A stretch of 22,433 nt of DNA from an uncultured Bdellovibrionales bacterium (GTDB lineage: Bacteria; Bdellovibrionota; Bdellovibrionia; Bdellovibrionales; JAMPXM01): the NCBI GenBank assembly GCA_937927435.1, contig CALBDW010000117.1, positions 1 to 22,433 on the forward strand. Direction: 5' to 3'. Below, piece by piece: positions 9,161-15,994 of this stretch. A program made the position numbers and the translations under genes. How positions within the stretch are numbered: the first letter of the stretch is position 1; each line of letters starts with the position of its first letter. Under the pieces are notes generated by a model. It worked only from the letters and a program-made list of their open reading frames with translations, was not told where the DNA came from and did not search any database.

Positions 9161-9180
9161 TTGACATGTCGTGCTAATAT
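9161..9180 (+). promoter_or_regulatory. Predicted extended -10 promoter for the gene at 9201
   Basis: TGC-TAATAT (9172-9180) matches an extended -10 element, about 20 nt before ATG 9201. A perfect TTGACA lies at 9161-9166, but only 8 nt from the -10, too close for normal -35/-10 pairing. A nearly identical arrangement precedes the thiolase operon. Confidence 0.4.
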
Positions 9181-9200
9181 CACCGAAAACGTGAGGCCAA

Positions 9201-9884
9201 ATGGGAATAGAAGTCACAAGGTCACAAAATCTCGTTCCGCGTCTGGCCAGCTCCAAGAAATGGACGGGTTTGCCGGAAGAACTCCTTGGAAACCTCCAAA
9301 ACGTCCTCAAGGAGGAATTTAAGCCAGAAGCACAATTTGGCGAATTCCTTGTGGAAGGCCGTATTTATCCGGAAGAGCTCATCCTCCGGGTCGGCTACCT
9401 CGAAAAAGGCCGCCTAAAACAAATCAACTTCGAAGCCTCGGTAGATCTTCCCAAAGCTGAAGAGCGCAATCCGCAGAACTTAAGTGACGACTCGGAAAAG
9501 TCCGAACCGAAGGAGTCTCCCGTCCTGCAACGCCTCTATTCGTGCGTTGATGTCCTGGGAAGCCTCATGCAGGAGTACTTTGAGATCGGCGACGAAAACG
9601 AAATAGACGTTCCGCAAAGCTGGAGCCCGATCGAGTTTGACGGAACGACCGTTTATCTCCAACGATCCACATACAACACAAAACTCGAAGAAGAAGCCGA
9701 TCGCCTGCTCGGCCTTCTCGATAAGCGCCTGGTTCATGAAGACGCTCCGAGCGAAGACGCTCTTGAAATGGCTGAAATTAATTCTGAGCTGGCTTTTGAG
9801 ATCCAAAAAGCGATACGCTCAGGCAAATACCCGCGCCGGGAAGACGACACTGAAAGCGATCCGAGCAGCGAGGAATTGAACTGA
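9201..9884 (+). CDS. Conserved-looking acidic protein of unknown function
   Basis: A protein of 227 residues with no family I recognise. It has no signal peptide or membrane segment, so it is probably cytosolic. The first half looks like a mixed alpha/beta domain, with strands such as GEFLVEGRIYPEELILRVGY and then KQINFEASVDLP. A polar linker (about residues 88-106, rich in Ser, Glu, Lys) is followed by a helical segment around LQRLYSCVDVLGSLMQEYF. The last 70 residues are strongly acidic. The start is ATG 9201 with GAGG 5 nt upstream. The gene is monocistronic, divergent from miaB, and ends before a strong terminator. Codon usage looks like its neighbours, so there is no sign of recent transfer. 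Coding status is well supported; function is unknown. Confidence 0.85.
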   Translation: MGIEVTRSQNLVPRLASSKKWTGLPEELLGNLQNVLKEEFKPEAQFGEFLVEGRIYPEELILRVGYLEKGRLKQINFEASVDLPKAEERNPQNLSDDSEKSEPKESPVLQRLYSCVDVLGSLMQEYFEIGDENEIDVPQSWSPIEFDGTTVYLQRSTYNTKLEEEADRLLGLLDKRLVHEDAPSEDALEMAEINSELAFEIQKAIRSGKYPRREDDTESDPSSEELN

Positions 9885-9914
9885 TTGTCCCCACGAGGAC
9901 CCGTACCCGAACAA

Positions 9915-9950
9915 AATAAAAAAGGCGATCTGTCGATCGCCTTTTTTATT
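9915..9950. terminator. Bidirectional rho-independent terminator
   Basis: A 16-bp inverted repeat (9915-9930 and 9935-9950) with a TGTC loop. Its GC core GGCGATC/GATCGCC is flanked by A and T runs, so both strands give a stem followed by a U tract. It lies between two convergent genes and should end transcription of both. Confidence 0.92.
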
Positions 9951-9974
9951 CCCATTAAACCTAAAAAACCGCTT

Positions 9975-10814
9975 TTAGAATTCGTCATCGCGGTCCGCAC
10001 CGGCGTCAGCCGACATCCCGCGGACTTCATCCAAATACGATTCGTCTTCAAACTCCGTATCGGCGCTCGAGTCGTCGATTTCGAGTTCTTGAATCGCCGC
10101 CATGAAGTCTTTCTCGCTCCGCAAATCCTTGCGCAAGAGTTCAAGATATTTGTCCGGATAGCGAGCCGTCAGCTCCTCAATATAACGCTCAAGCTTGCCT
10201 TCCGAGAGGATCTTCTTTCGGTTCTGGATGTTCTTCCAATAAAGGAGGTAATGATAGCGACAATAAGCTTCGACATTGGCGACCTGGTCGCAGTCTTTCA
10301 CCCGGCAATAACGACGCCCCTCCGCATCCGTCAGAATGACCTCCTCGTCTGCTTGGACAGGAGTCGTCGTCACAGCCGGAAGCGCAACCTCCTTCGCCTC
10401 GGATTTCTTTTGCTCTTTCGCCGGTTTCGCAACCGGAGCCTTGACAGCAGGCGTTACTTTGGCCGCTGCCGCTTTTTTCCGTGTTTTGGGAGCAACTTCT
10501 TCTTTCTCCGCCGCCGCTTTTGTAGGCGCAGCCGCTTTAGCGACGGCCTTTTTCTTCGCTTCCTTTTCCTTGGCTTCCGCTTTAGCAGCCGCTGCGGCAG
10601 CCTTCGGCGAGGCTTTCGCTTTGGTTGCGACCGCCGCTTTTTTCGCCGGCGCTTTCTTCGCGACCCCCGCTTTTGCGGTCTTCGCTGAGCTTGCGACAGT
10701 TTGAGTCTTCCGTTTCACGGAAGCGGCTTTCTTCGCCGCTTTGGCGGGACCTTTCGCCTCAGATTTTTTGCCGAAACTCGTCAACTTCTTCAGGGCTTTC
10801 TTCAGCTTCTGCAT
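9975..10814 (-). CDS. Lys/Ala-rich histone-H1-like protein with a Cys3-His zinc-knuckle
   Basis: A protein of 279 residues in three parts. Residues 1-155 are low-complexity Lys/Ala/Pro sequence like the tails of histone H1 and other bacterial H1-like proteins, so DNA or RNA binding is likely. Residues 165-245 form a folded-looking domain opening with a C-x4-C-x9-C-x2-H motif (C170, C175, C185, H188), probably a zinc site, followed by aromatic and charged helices (YHYLLYWKN, then YLELLRKDL). Residues 246-279 form an acidic tail. The start is ATG 10814. No good Shine-Dalgarno is present; a -10-like CATAAC (10820-10825) ends 5 nt before the ATG, so the mRNA may be leaderless. I do not recognise a named family. 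Chromatin organisation or RNA-linked regulation is inference from composition. Confidence 0.85.
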   Translation of the reverse strand: MQKLKKALKKLTSFGKKSEAKGPAKAAKKAASVKRKTQTVASSAKTAKAGVAKKAPAKKAAVATKAKASPKAAAAAAKAEAKEKEAKKKAVAKAAAPTKAAAEKEEVAPKTRKKAAAAKVTPAVKAPVAKPAKEQKKSEAKEVALPAVTTTPVQADEEVILTDAEGRRYCRVKDCDQVANVEAYCRYHYLLYWKNIQNRKKILSEGKLERYIEELTARYPDKYLELLRKDLRSEKDFMAAIQELEIDDSSADTEFEDESYLDEVRGMSADAGADRDDEF

Positions 10815-10880
10815 AGGTGGTTATGGTTGATGCAAGATCCGACGGGTGTCAACAGCAGATCAAGCGGAATTCTTCAATTA

Positions 10881-11993
10881 TTAGAGTTGAACCCGGATCA
10901 GCCCCGACTTCGACTTCACGCTCACTCCACCCCTGTCACCCGTACCTTGCAAGTACCCCGAATAACGGCGAGCACCTGCGAGAGTCCTTTGAATGGGATC
11001 CGGGAGCCGCAAGAATCCTTCGTCCGTCTGCAAATTCAATCGAGCGCCGGAGTTGCTCGGAAGTTTCACCGTCACCGGCGCCTGTTCCGCCACGATTTGG
11101 ACGTCAGCTTGACCGAGAACCGCAATCGTTACTGCCCCTTGAGCCGCGAACCCCTTGATCGGCCCCTCGAAACCGGTCATCGCCAACGCTCCCCTTGCCA
11201 CCGAGAAATCGGCCGACCCCGACGATTTGGTGATATTCATCGCACCCGACGTACCGATCAAATTTAAATGTCCTTTGATTTCAGTCAGAACCGAATCGCC
11301 CGCGAAGTTACTCACCGCCACATCACCGCGCACGGAACTGACGGCCACCTTGGCGGCATAGCTGTCGATCGTGACATTTCCGCGGTGCTCTTCAACGCGC
11401 ACTTCGCCACGCTGAATTTGAACTTTGAGCGTTCCGCCGCCCGCCTTCGAATTCACCTTGCCATTCACCACCGTGACCAAAAGGTTTTCCTTCCAGTCCT
11501 GCGCCTGGACGTCACCCGAATGGATCGACACCTCGACCGGCACCGACGGAGCCACCAGCTCGAAATGCAGCTCCGGTCCCCCGGAGGATTCCAGAGCCGC
11601 ACTCCAAGTTGAACGGTCTTCAGGTCCGCCCTTCGGCTCGATAACAAAAGCGGAACCTACCCGGCGGACGGAAAAGCTCAACCGTTCAAACTCCGCTAGC
11701 TCGCTTTCGGATGCGGAATTCCGAACCGTTTTTCTGGCGCGAAGGACAACGGGATCGTCCGCGGACGAGGCACCGACCAATTTCACGCTGCCGCGGACGA
11801 GCTGAAAAACCACTTGATCGGACGCACCGATTTCAAGGGGGTAATCCTTATACCGCGCCTCCTTTGCCTCAACTTTGTGCAGGGGAGCCGCCAAGCCCGC
11901 GGAAGACACAGCCGTCACGAGCGCCTTAAACAAGATCCGACGAAAAGGTCGCAAACTGAGACTTGAAGCCAACCGATGCTTCACGAATTTCAT
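10881..11993 (-). CDS. Exported DUF4097-type beta-repeat protein
   Basis: A protein of 370 residues. The N-terminus (about 1-43) is an export signal: a basic region with RRILFK, a hydrophobic stretch with ALVTAVSSAGLAA, and a likely cleavage site near VEA. The twin arginine followed by hydrophobic residues fits the minimal RRx-hydrophobic-hydrophobic Tat pattern, so folded export is possible. The rest is repeated short beta strands with a GDV/GNV/GKV turn every 18-22 residues, such as SIHSGDVQAQDW, VNGKVNSKAGGG, QRGEVRVEEHRG and VRGDVAVSNFAG. This is the pattern of DUF4097 beta-helix proteins. No enzymatic motif was seen. Start ATG 11993 has GGGGGA upstream. A periplasmic or surface structural role is inferred. 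Confidence 0.82.
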   Translation of the reverse strand: MKFVKHRLASSLSLRPFRRILFKALVTAVSSAGLAAPLHKVEAKEARYKDYPLEIGASDQVVFQLVRGSVKLVGASSADDPVVLRARKTVRNSASESELAEFERLSFSVRRVGSAFVIEPKGGPEDRSTWSAALESSGGPELHFELVAPSVPVEVSIHSGDVQAQDWKENLLVTVVNGKVNSKAGGGTLKVQIQRGEVRVEEHRGNVTIDSYAAKVAVSSVRGDVAVSNFAGDSVLTEIKGHLNLIGTSGAMNITKSSGSADFSVARGALAMTGFEGPIKGFAAQGAVTIAVLGQADVQIVAEQAPVTVKLPSNSGARLNLQTDEGFLRLPDPIQRTLAGARRYSGYLQGTGDRGGVSVKSKSGLIRVQL

Positions 11994-12177
11994 CTTGTCC
12001 CCCGGTTGCTGTTTCTGCGCAGCGTTTCAGGCCGATCACGATTCCGTTTCTCATCATCTCACCCACCCTGCACGCAGGCTGTCAAGCAAGAGCGAACGAA
12101 GGCGCGAAAGCAAGCGGAGATTTGACATTCATGTTAAGATCCATTTCTCTGGTCGACATCACATTGGGGAGGTTCTC
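11994..12177. other. Divergent intergenic region between DUF4097 gene and thiolase operon
   Basis: A 184-nt spacer with start sites at both ends. It holds TTGACA on the minus strand (12080-12085), TTGACA on the plus strand (12122-12127), and a CCTGCACGCAGG palindrome (12067-12078) that overlaps the minus-strand promoter zone and could be an operator. No good -10 was found for the minus-strand element. Confidence 0.4.
12122..12140 (+). promoter_or_regulatory. Candidate promoter of thiolase-scoAB operon
   Basis: TTGACA (12122-12127) is followed 7 nt later by TGT-TAAGAT (12132-12140), an extended -10-like element about 40 nt before the start codon. The short spacing is atypical, but the same composite occurs before the gene at 9201. 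Confidence 0.35.
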
Positions 12178-13353
12178 TTGAAGCCTGTTTACATCGCGGC
12201 AGCTGTCCGCACACCAATCGCGTCTTTCCAAGGTGCTTTTTCCTCACTTCCAGCTCCTCGTCTGGGAGCCATCGTGATTAAAGAAGCTTTGGCTCGGGCG
12301 GGAGTTCCGTCTGAGAAAGTTGATGAAGTCATCATGGGCGAAGTGCTTACAGCTGGAGTCGGCCAGGCGCCTGCACGCCAAGCGGCCATCTATGCCGGTC
12401 TTCCGACTAGCGTTCCCTGCATGACGATCAACAAGGTTTGCGGCTCCGGCCTAAAAGCCGTCATGCTTGGCGCCGACTCGATTCAGCTCGAACGCGCCGA
12501 CGTCGTCGTCGCGGGCGGACAAGAAAACATGACCTTGGCGCCTCACCTTTTAGCGAACTCAAGAAGCGGGTTCCGCATGGGAGCCGCCCAGCTTGTCGAC
12601 TCGATGATTCACGACGGTCTTTGGGATCCTTACAACAATTGGCACATGGGTAACGCCGCCGAACTATGCGTAAAAGAACGCGCTTTCACCCGCGAAGAGC
12701 AAGATGCATTCGCCATCGAATCTTATAAGCGCGCGCAAAAAGCGGTCGCCGAAGGTTACTTCGGCAACGAAATCGTTGCGGTCGAAGTACCGAGCAGGAA
12801 AGGCAATGTCGTCGTCGATAAAGACGAGGAGCCGGCCAAGACGGATTTTGCAAAGATCCCGACCCTGAAGCCAGCCTTCGACAAGGAAGGAACAGTCACG
12901 GCTGCCAACGCGTCGAAAATCAACGACGGTGCAGCAGCTGTGGTCCTATTGAGTGAAAAAGCCGTTCAAACTTACGGAGCGAAGCCGCTTGCGAAAATCG
13001 TCTCGCAGGCGACATTCGCGCAAGATCCGAAGTGGTTCACGACCGCTCCGGTCGGCGCCATTAAAGCTGCCGTCGCGCGAGCGGGCCTGACACTGGATCA
13101 AATCGATCTCTTTGAAATCAACGAAGCATTCGCAGTCGTGACCATGGCCGCAATGAAAGAACTCAATATCCCGCACGACAAAGTGAACGTGCACGGTGGC
13201 GCAGTCGCTCTTGGACATCCGATCGGCGCAAGCGGCGCCCGCATCCTGACCACTCTTGTGCATGCCTTGCATAAATATCAAAAACGTTACGGCCTCGCCA
13301 CTTTGTGCATCGGAGGCGGTGAAGCCGTGGCAGTCATCGTGGAGCGCGTATGA
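12178..13353 (+). CDS. Acetyl-CoA C-acetyltransferase (thiolase)
   Basis: Biosynthetic-type thiolase that interconverts two acetyl-CoA with acetoacetyl-CoA and CoA. With the start chosen here it has 391 residues, matching the family. The nucleophilic cysteine is in NKVCGSGLKAV (C88), the catalytic histidine in GGAVALGHPIGASG (H347), and the second cysteine in LCIGGGEAVA (C377). The start is TTG 12178: GGGGAGG (12166-12172) lies 5 nt upstream, and the family motif VYIAAAVRTP begins three residues later. The open frame continues far upstream, but that part overlaps the divergent gene and has no thiolase similarity. The stop overlaps the scoA start (ATGA). With ScoAB it would turn acetoacetate into acetyl-CoA or the reverse, depending on carbon status. 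Confidence 0.95.
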   Translation: MKPVYIAAAVRTPIASFQGAFSSLPAPRLGAIVIKEALARAGVPSEKVDEVIMGEVLTAGVGQAPARQAAIYAGLPTSVPCMTINKVCGSGLKAVMLGADSIQLERADVVVAGGQENMTLAPHLLANSRSGFRMGAAQLVDSMIHDGLWDPYNNWHMGNAAELCVKERAFTREEQDAFAIESYKRAQKAVAEGYFGNEIVAVEVPSRKGNVVVDKDEEPAKTDFAKIPTLKPAFDKEGTVTAANASKINDGAAAVVLLSEKAVQTYGAKPLAKIVSQATFAQDPKWFTTAPVGAIKAAVARAGLTLDQIDLFEINEAFAVVTMAAMKELNIPHDKVNVHGGAVALGHPIGASGARILTTLVHALHKYQKRYGLATLCIGGGEAVAVIVERV

Positions 13354-14045
13354 ACAAGATCGTACGGACAGCAGCTGAAGCCCTTCAGGGCATTCAAGAC
13401 AATATGACGATTCTGGTCGGGGGGTTCGGGCTTTGCGGAATTCCCGAAAACCTCATCGCCGCTCTTCGCGATACGGGTGTTAAAGGTCTGACCTGTGTCT
13501 CAAACAACGCCGGCGTCGACGATTTCGGACTGGGGCTGTTGCTCCAGACCCGCCAGATCAAAAAGATGGTATCCAGCTACGTCGGCGAAAACGCGCTGTT
13601 TGAAAAGCTCTATCTTTCGGGCGAACTGGAGGTGGAGTTCGTCCCGCAAGGAACGTTGGCCGAGCGGATCCGGGCCGGCGGCGCGGGTATTCCCGCCTTC
13701 TATACGCCCACCGGCGTCGGTACGGTGGTCGCGGAAGGAAAAGAAACCCGCGTGTTCGGCGACCGTGAATACGTTCTAGAAAAGGCGATCACGGGGGATT
13801 TCGCTCTGATCAAGGCGTGGAAAGCCGACCCCTTCGGCAACCTCGTTTACCGGAAAACAGCCCGCAACTTTAACCCGATGATGGCGGCCGCCGGCAAGAT
13901 CACGGTCGCCGAGGTCGAAGAAATCGTCGAGCTCGGAGATTTAGATCCCGACGAAATCCATACACCTGGAATCTACGTACAGAGAATCTTCAAAGCGCCG
14001 AAGCTCGAAAAGCGGATCGAACAACGTACGACACGCAAAGCGTGA
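13350..14045 (+). CDS. scoA: Succinyl-CoA:3-ketoacid CoA-transferase subunit A
   Basis: Alpha subunit of the enzyme that moves CoA between succinyl-CoA and acetoacetate. The protein has 231 residues. Typical segments are ILVGGFGLCGIPENLI near the start, SNNAGVDDFGLGLLL, SSYVGENALFEKLYLSGELE, RAGGAGIPAFYTPTGVGT, the ITGDFALIKAWKAD strand, and IHTPGIYVQRI at the C-terminus. These follow the mitochondrial SCOT N-terminal half more closely than the AtoD type, so ScoA is preferred over acetate-specific AtoD; specificity remains inferred. The start overlaps the thiolase stop by 4 nt, and scoB begins 17 nt after its stop. Confidence 0.94.
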   Translation: MNKIVRTAAEALQGIQDNMTILVGGFGLCGIPENLIAALRDTGVKGLTCVSNNAGVDDFGLGLLLQTRQIKKMVSSYVGENALFEKLYLSGELEVEFVPQGTLAERIRAGGAGIPAFYTPTGVGTVVAEGKETRVFGDREYVLEKAITGDFALIKAWKADPFGNLVYRKTARNFNPMMAAAGKITVAEVEEIVELGDLDPDEIHTPGIYVQRIFKAPKLEKRIEQRTTRKA

Positions 14046-14062
14046 GCTGGAAGGAGAATGCT

Positions 14063-14722
14063 ATGCCACTGACCAGAGAACAAATCGCCAAGCGCATCTC
14101 CCGTGAAATCGAGCCCGGCTTTTGCGTGAACCTGGGAATCGGAATTCCGACTCTCGTCGCAAACTACATTCCGGACTCGTTGGGCGTTATGCTCCAAAGC
14201 GAAAACGGCCTTCTGGGACTCGGCCCTTTCCCGCTCGAGCATGAAGTCGACCCGGATTTGATCAACGCCGGCAAACAAACCGTTACGGCCGTTACCGGCG
14301 CGAGCTTCTTCTCGTCGGCTGAAAGCTTCGCCATGATCCGCGGCGGACACATCGACCTCACGGTACTGGGAGCCATGCAGGTCGATATCTACGGTTCGAT
14401 CGCGAACTGGATGATTCCCGGCAAAATGGTGAAAGGCATGGGTGGCGCGATGGATCTCGTGGCCGGCGCGAAGAGAGTCATCGTGGCCATGCAACACACC
14501 GATAAGGACGGCTCGCCAAAACTCCTCAAGAAGTGCACCTTGCCCTTGACTGGAGTCGGCTGCATCGACCGTATTGTGACGGACCTCGCGGTTCTCGACG
14601 TTGTCAAGGGAACCCATTTCAAATTGATCGAATGGGCCCCCGACATTAAACCCGAAGACGTCGTGCGGTTGACCGATGCACCCGTCGAGATCGCGCCGAA
14701 CGCGCGTCCGATGGAGATTTAA
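14063..14722 (+). CDS. scoB: Succinyl-CoA:3-ketoacid CoA-transferase subunit B
   Basis: Beta subunit carrying the catalytic glutamate that forms the glutamyl-CoA thioester, in LQSENGLLGLGPFP (E47). Other family segments are VNLGIGIPTLVANYI, RGGHIDLTVLGAMQVD, MVKGMGGAMDLV and KKCTLPLTGVGCIDRI. The protein has 219 residues, normal for the subunit. The start is ATG 14063, because AAGGAG lies 6 nt upstream; a GTG at 14042 in the same frame would precede that site and is less likely. It is the last gene of the thiolase operon and is followed by a GC-rich hairpin. With ScoA and the thiolase it links acetoacetate with the TCA cycle. Confidence 0.95.
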   Translation: MPLTREQIAKRISREIEPGFCVNLGIGIPTLVANYIPDSLGVMLQSENGLLGLGPFPLEHEVDPDLINAGKQTVTAVTGASFFSSAESFAMIRGGHIDLTVLGAMQVDIYGSIANWMIPGKMVKGMGGAMDLVAGAKRVIVAMQHTDKDGSPKLLKKCTLPLTGVGCIDRIVTDLAVLDVVKGTHFKLIEWAPDIKPEDVVRLTDAPVEIAPNARPMEI

Positions 14723-14734
14723 GGCCTTTCTTGT

Positions 14735-14761
14735 GCCCGCGCGACGGCTTCGCGCGCGGGC
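14735..14761 (+). terminator. GC-rich hairpin after scoB
   Basis: GCCCGCGCG (14735-14743) pairs with CGCGCGGGC (14753-14761) in a 9-bp stem with a 9-nt loop, 12 nt after the scoB stop. The following sequence is CT-rich without a clean U run, so termination may be imperfect. Confidence 0.6.
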
Positions 14762-14776
14762 TCTCTCGAACCCTGA

Positions 14777-14851
14777 TCAACTGCGTAAAAGATTCGCACC
14801 GAACGCCAGTAACGCCAAAACCAATTGAAGTTTGAAAAACAGGTCAAACAT
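14777..14851 (-). CDS. Candidate small single-pass membrane peptide (24 aa)
   Basis: A 24-codon reading frame from ATG 14851 to TGA 14777. A GAGGA ribosome-binding site lies 4 nt before the ATG. The peptide is almost one hydrophobic helix: after MFDLFFK come LQLVLALLAFGANLL and a basic end with R-S. This is the composition of small bacterial membrane proteins. It lies 53 nt downstream of the cyclic-nucleotide-binding gene on the same strand and could be co-transcribed. It resembles no named family I know. Coding status rests on the ribosome-binding site and composition alone. Confidence 0.45.
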   Translation of the reverse strand: MFDLFFKLQLVLALLAFGANLLRS

Positions 14852-14904
14852 AGCTTCCTCGTTCGGTTTCGACCGCGAAGCACGCTTGTCCGGTTAGCAC
14901 TGTT

Positions 14905-15891
14905 TTAATTCCGGCGAACTTTTCGGAAGGCGTGAATGAGAACCCAGTAGGGATGGAGGGATTCCAGCTGACCGAGGTCAAACATGACGGCCAGCCCACC
15001 GTCGATAGAGAGTAACTCCGATGTGATTTTCTTTTCCGCGAGAGTCTTCACGCTGTCGACACTGAACGGAAATCCCAATTCGGTCGCGCATTTGCTTTGG
15101 ATCTCGGTCACGTTCACCTGGACTTGCCCCCGATGGTTGGGCGACTCTTTTTTTCCGTAATGGATAAGAGCCTTGATTGTAGGCAATTCCGTCTCGTCGA
15201 TCGAAACCCGCTTGTCCTCGCTCTTGAAGATCCAATCCGTGTAGTAGTCGCAGAACGCGATCAGGAGATCCAAATTCAAAACTGTCAGACGGATGCGGCC
15301 CTCACCCAGGTCTTCGACCTTCATGTAGCCGTGGGCTTGCAAGAGTTCGGTCAAACGCTCCATCTTGGCCGTCGGCTGCTGGAAAACCTGAATCGTGTAC
15401 CGTCTCAGCACAGAATACGGAACTTCGACCCCTCCTCCCTCAGCCGGCCTACCATACCGGGCCGCTACGAGCCCCAGAATGCCGACCAAACGGACGACTA
15501 CGTAAGGACTGAAGTATTCGGCTTCTTCTTCTGCCGTTTTTTCAAGCGCTTTGATTTTCTGGTTCGCGTTCCGAAGGTGATTATTCACGGTCCGAACGAT
15601 CGCCTTGAGCCACTCCGGAAAGGTTTTGAACTGGGCGTTCAGGGCTTTGAAAGGAAGCTCGATAACGACGGTATCAACGACTGCCCGGGCGCTGGCCGAA
15701 CGCGGGCTGTTATCAAAAAACGCCATCTCGCCGAGCATATCTCCCGGTTTCAGCTCTGCGAGCACGATTTCGGAATTCCCTTTCGTCTTCGTAATGGCGA
15801 TCTTTCCCGACTTAATGACATACATCGCGTCGGAAACGTCGCCTTCACGAAAAAGTATTTCACCTCTTTTGAGGCTTTTCAGCGCGCCCAA
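14905..15891 (-). CDS. Cyclic-nucleotide-binding-domain protein (Crp-like sensor, atypical C-terminus)
   Basis: A protein of 328 residues. Residues 5-115 form a cNMP-binding domain: LKRGEILFREGD, then MYVIKSGKIAITK, and the phosphate-binding cassette GEMAFFDNSPRSASARA, whose E55 and R64 match the ribose- and phosphate-contacting residues of CRP-type domains. A linker helix (about 95-130) and a region with VPYSVLRRYTIQVF and GEGRIRLTVLNLDLL follow. That region could be a degenerate winged helix, but the usual Crp recognition helix is not obvious, and about 130 more residues extend beyond it. The start is TTG 15891, the first start codon after an in-frame stop, with a weak GGGTGG upstream; GATAAT (15918-15923) could be its -10. 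Ligand and output are unknown. Confidence 0.85.
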   Translation of the reverse strand: MGALKSLKRGEILFREGDVSDAMYVIKSGKIAITKTKGNSEIVLAELKPGDMLGEMAFFDNSPRSASARAVVDTVVIELPFKALNAQFKTFPEWLKAIVRTVNNHLRNANQKIKALEKTAEEEAEYFSPYVVVRLVGILGLVAARYGRPAEGGGVEVPYSVLRRYTIQVFQQPTAKMERLTELLQAHGYMKVEDLGEGRIRLTVLNLDLLIAFCDYYTDWIFKSEDKRVSIDETELPTIKALIHYGKKESPNHRGQVQVNVTEIQSKCATELGFPFSVDSVKTLAEKKITSELLSIDGGLAVMFDLGQLESLHPYWVLIHAFRKVRRN

Positions 15892-15971
15892 GACACCACC
15901 CGTTCTCTCTTGGAATTATTATCATTAAGAAGCGGATGAAATGCCACCTCTGGCTGCGGAATCGGCCACAC

Positions 15972-15987
15972 CTCGACTCATGTCGAG
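15972..15987 (-). other. Short inverted repeat after pyk
   Basis: CTCGAC and GTCGAG form a 6-bp stem with a 4-nt loop, 8 nt after the pyk stop. No U tract follows, so it may stabilise the mRNA end or be a weak terminator. Confidence 0.3.
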
Positions 15988-15994
15988 CCAGCTA

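Noticed and set aside
11875..12177. Upstream extension of the thiolase reading frame
   Set aside because: It overlaps the divergent DUF4097 gene start and has no thiolase similarity. The strong ribosome-binding site GGGGAGG and TTG 12178 give the normal length.
14042..14062. GTG start for scoB at 14042
   Set aside because: The AAGGAG site lies after this codon and 6 nt before ATG 14063.
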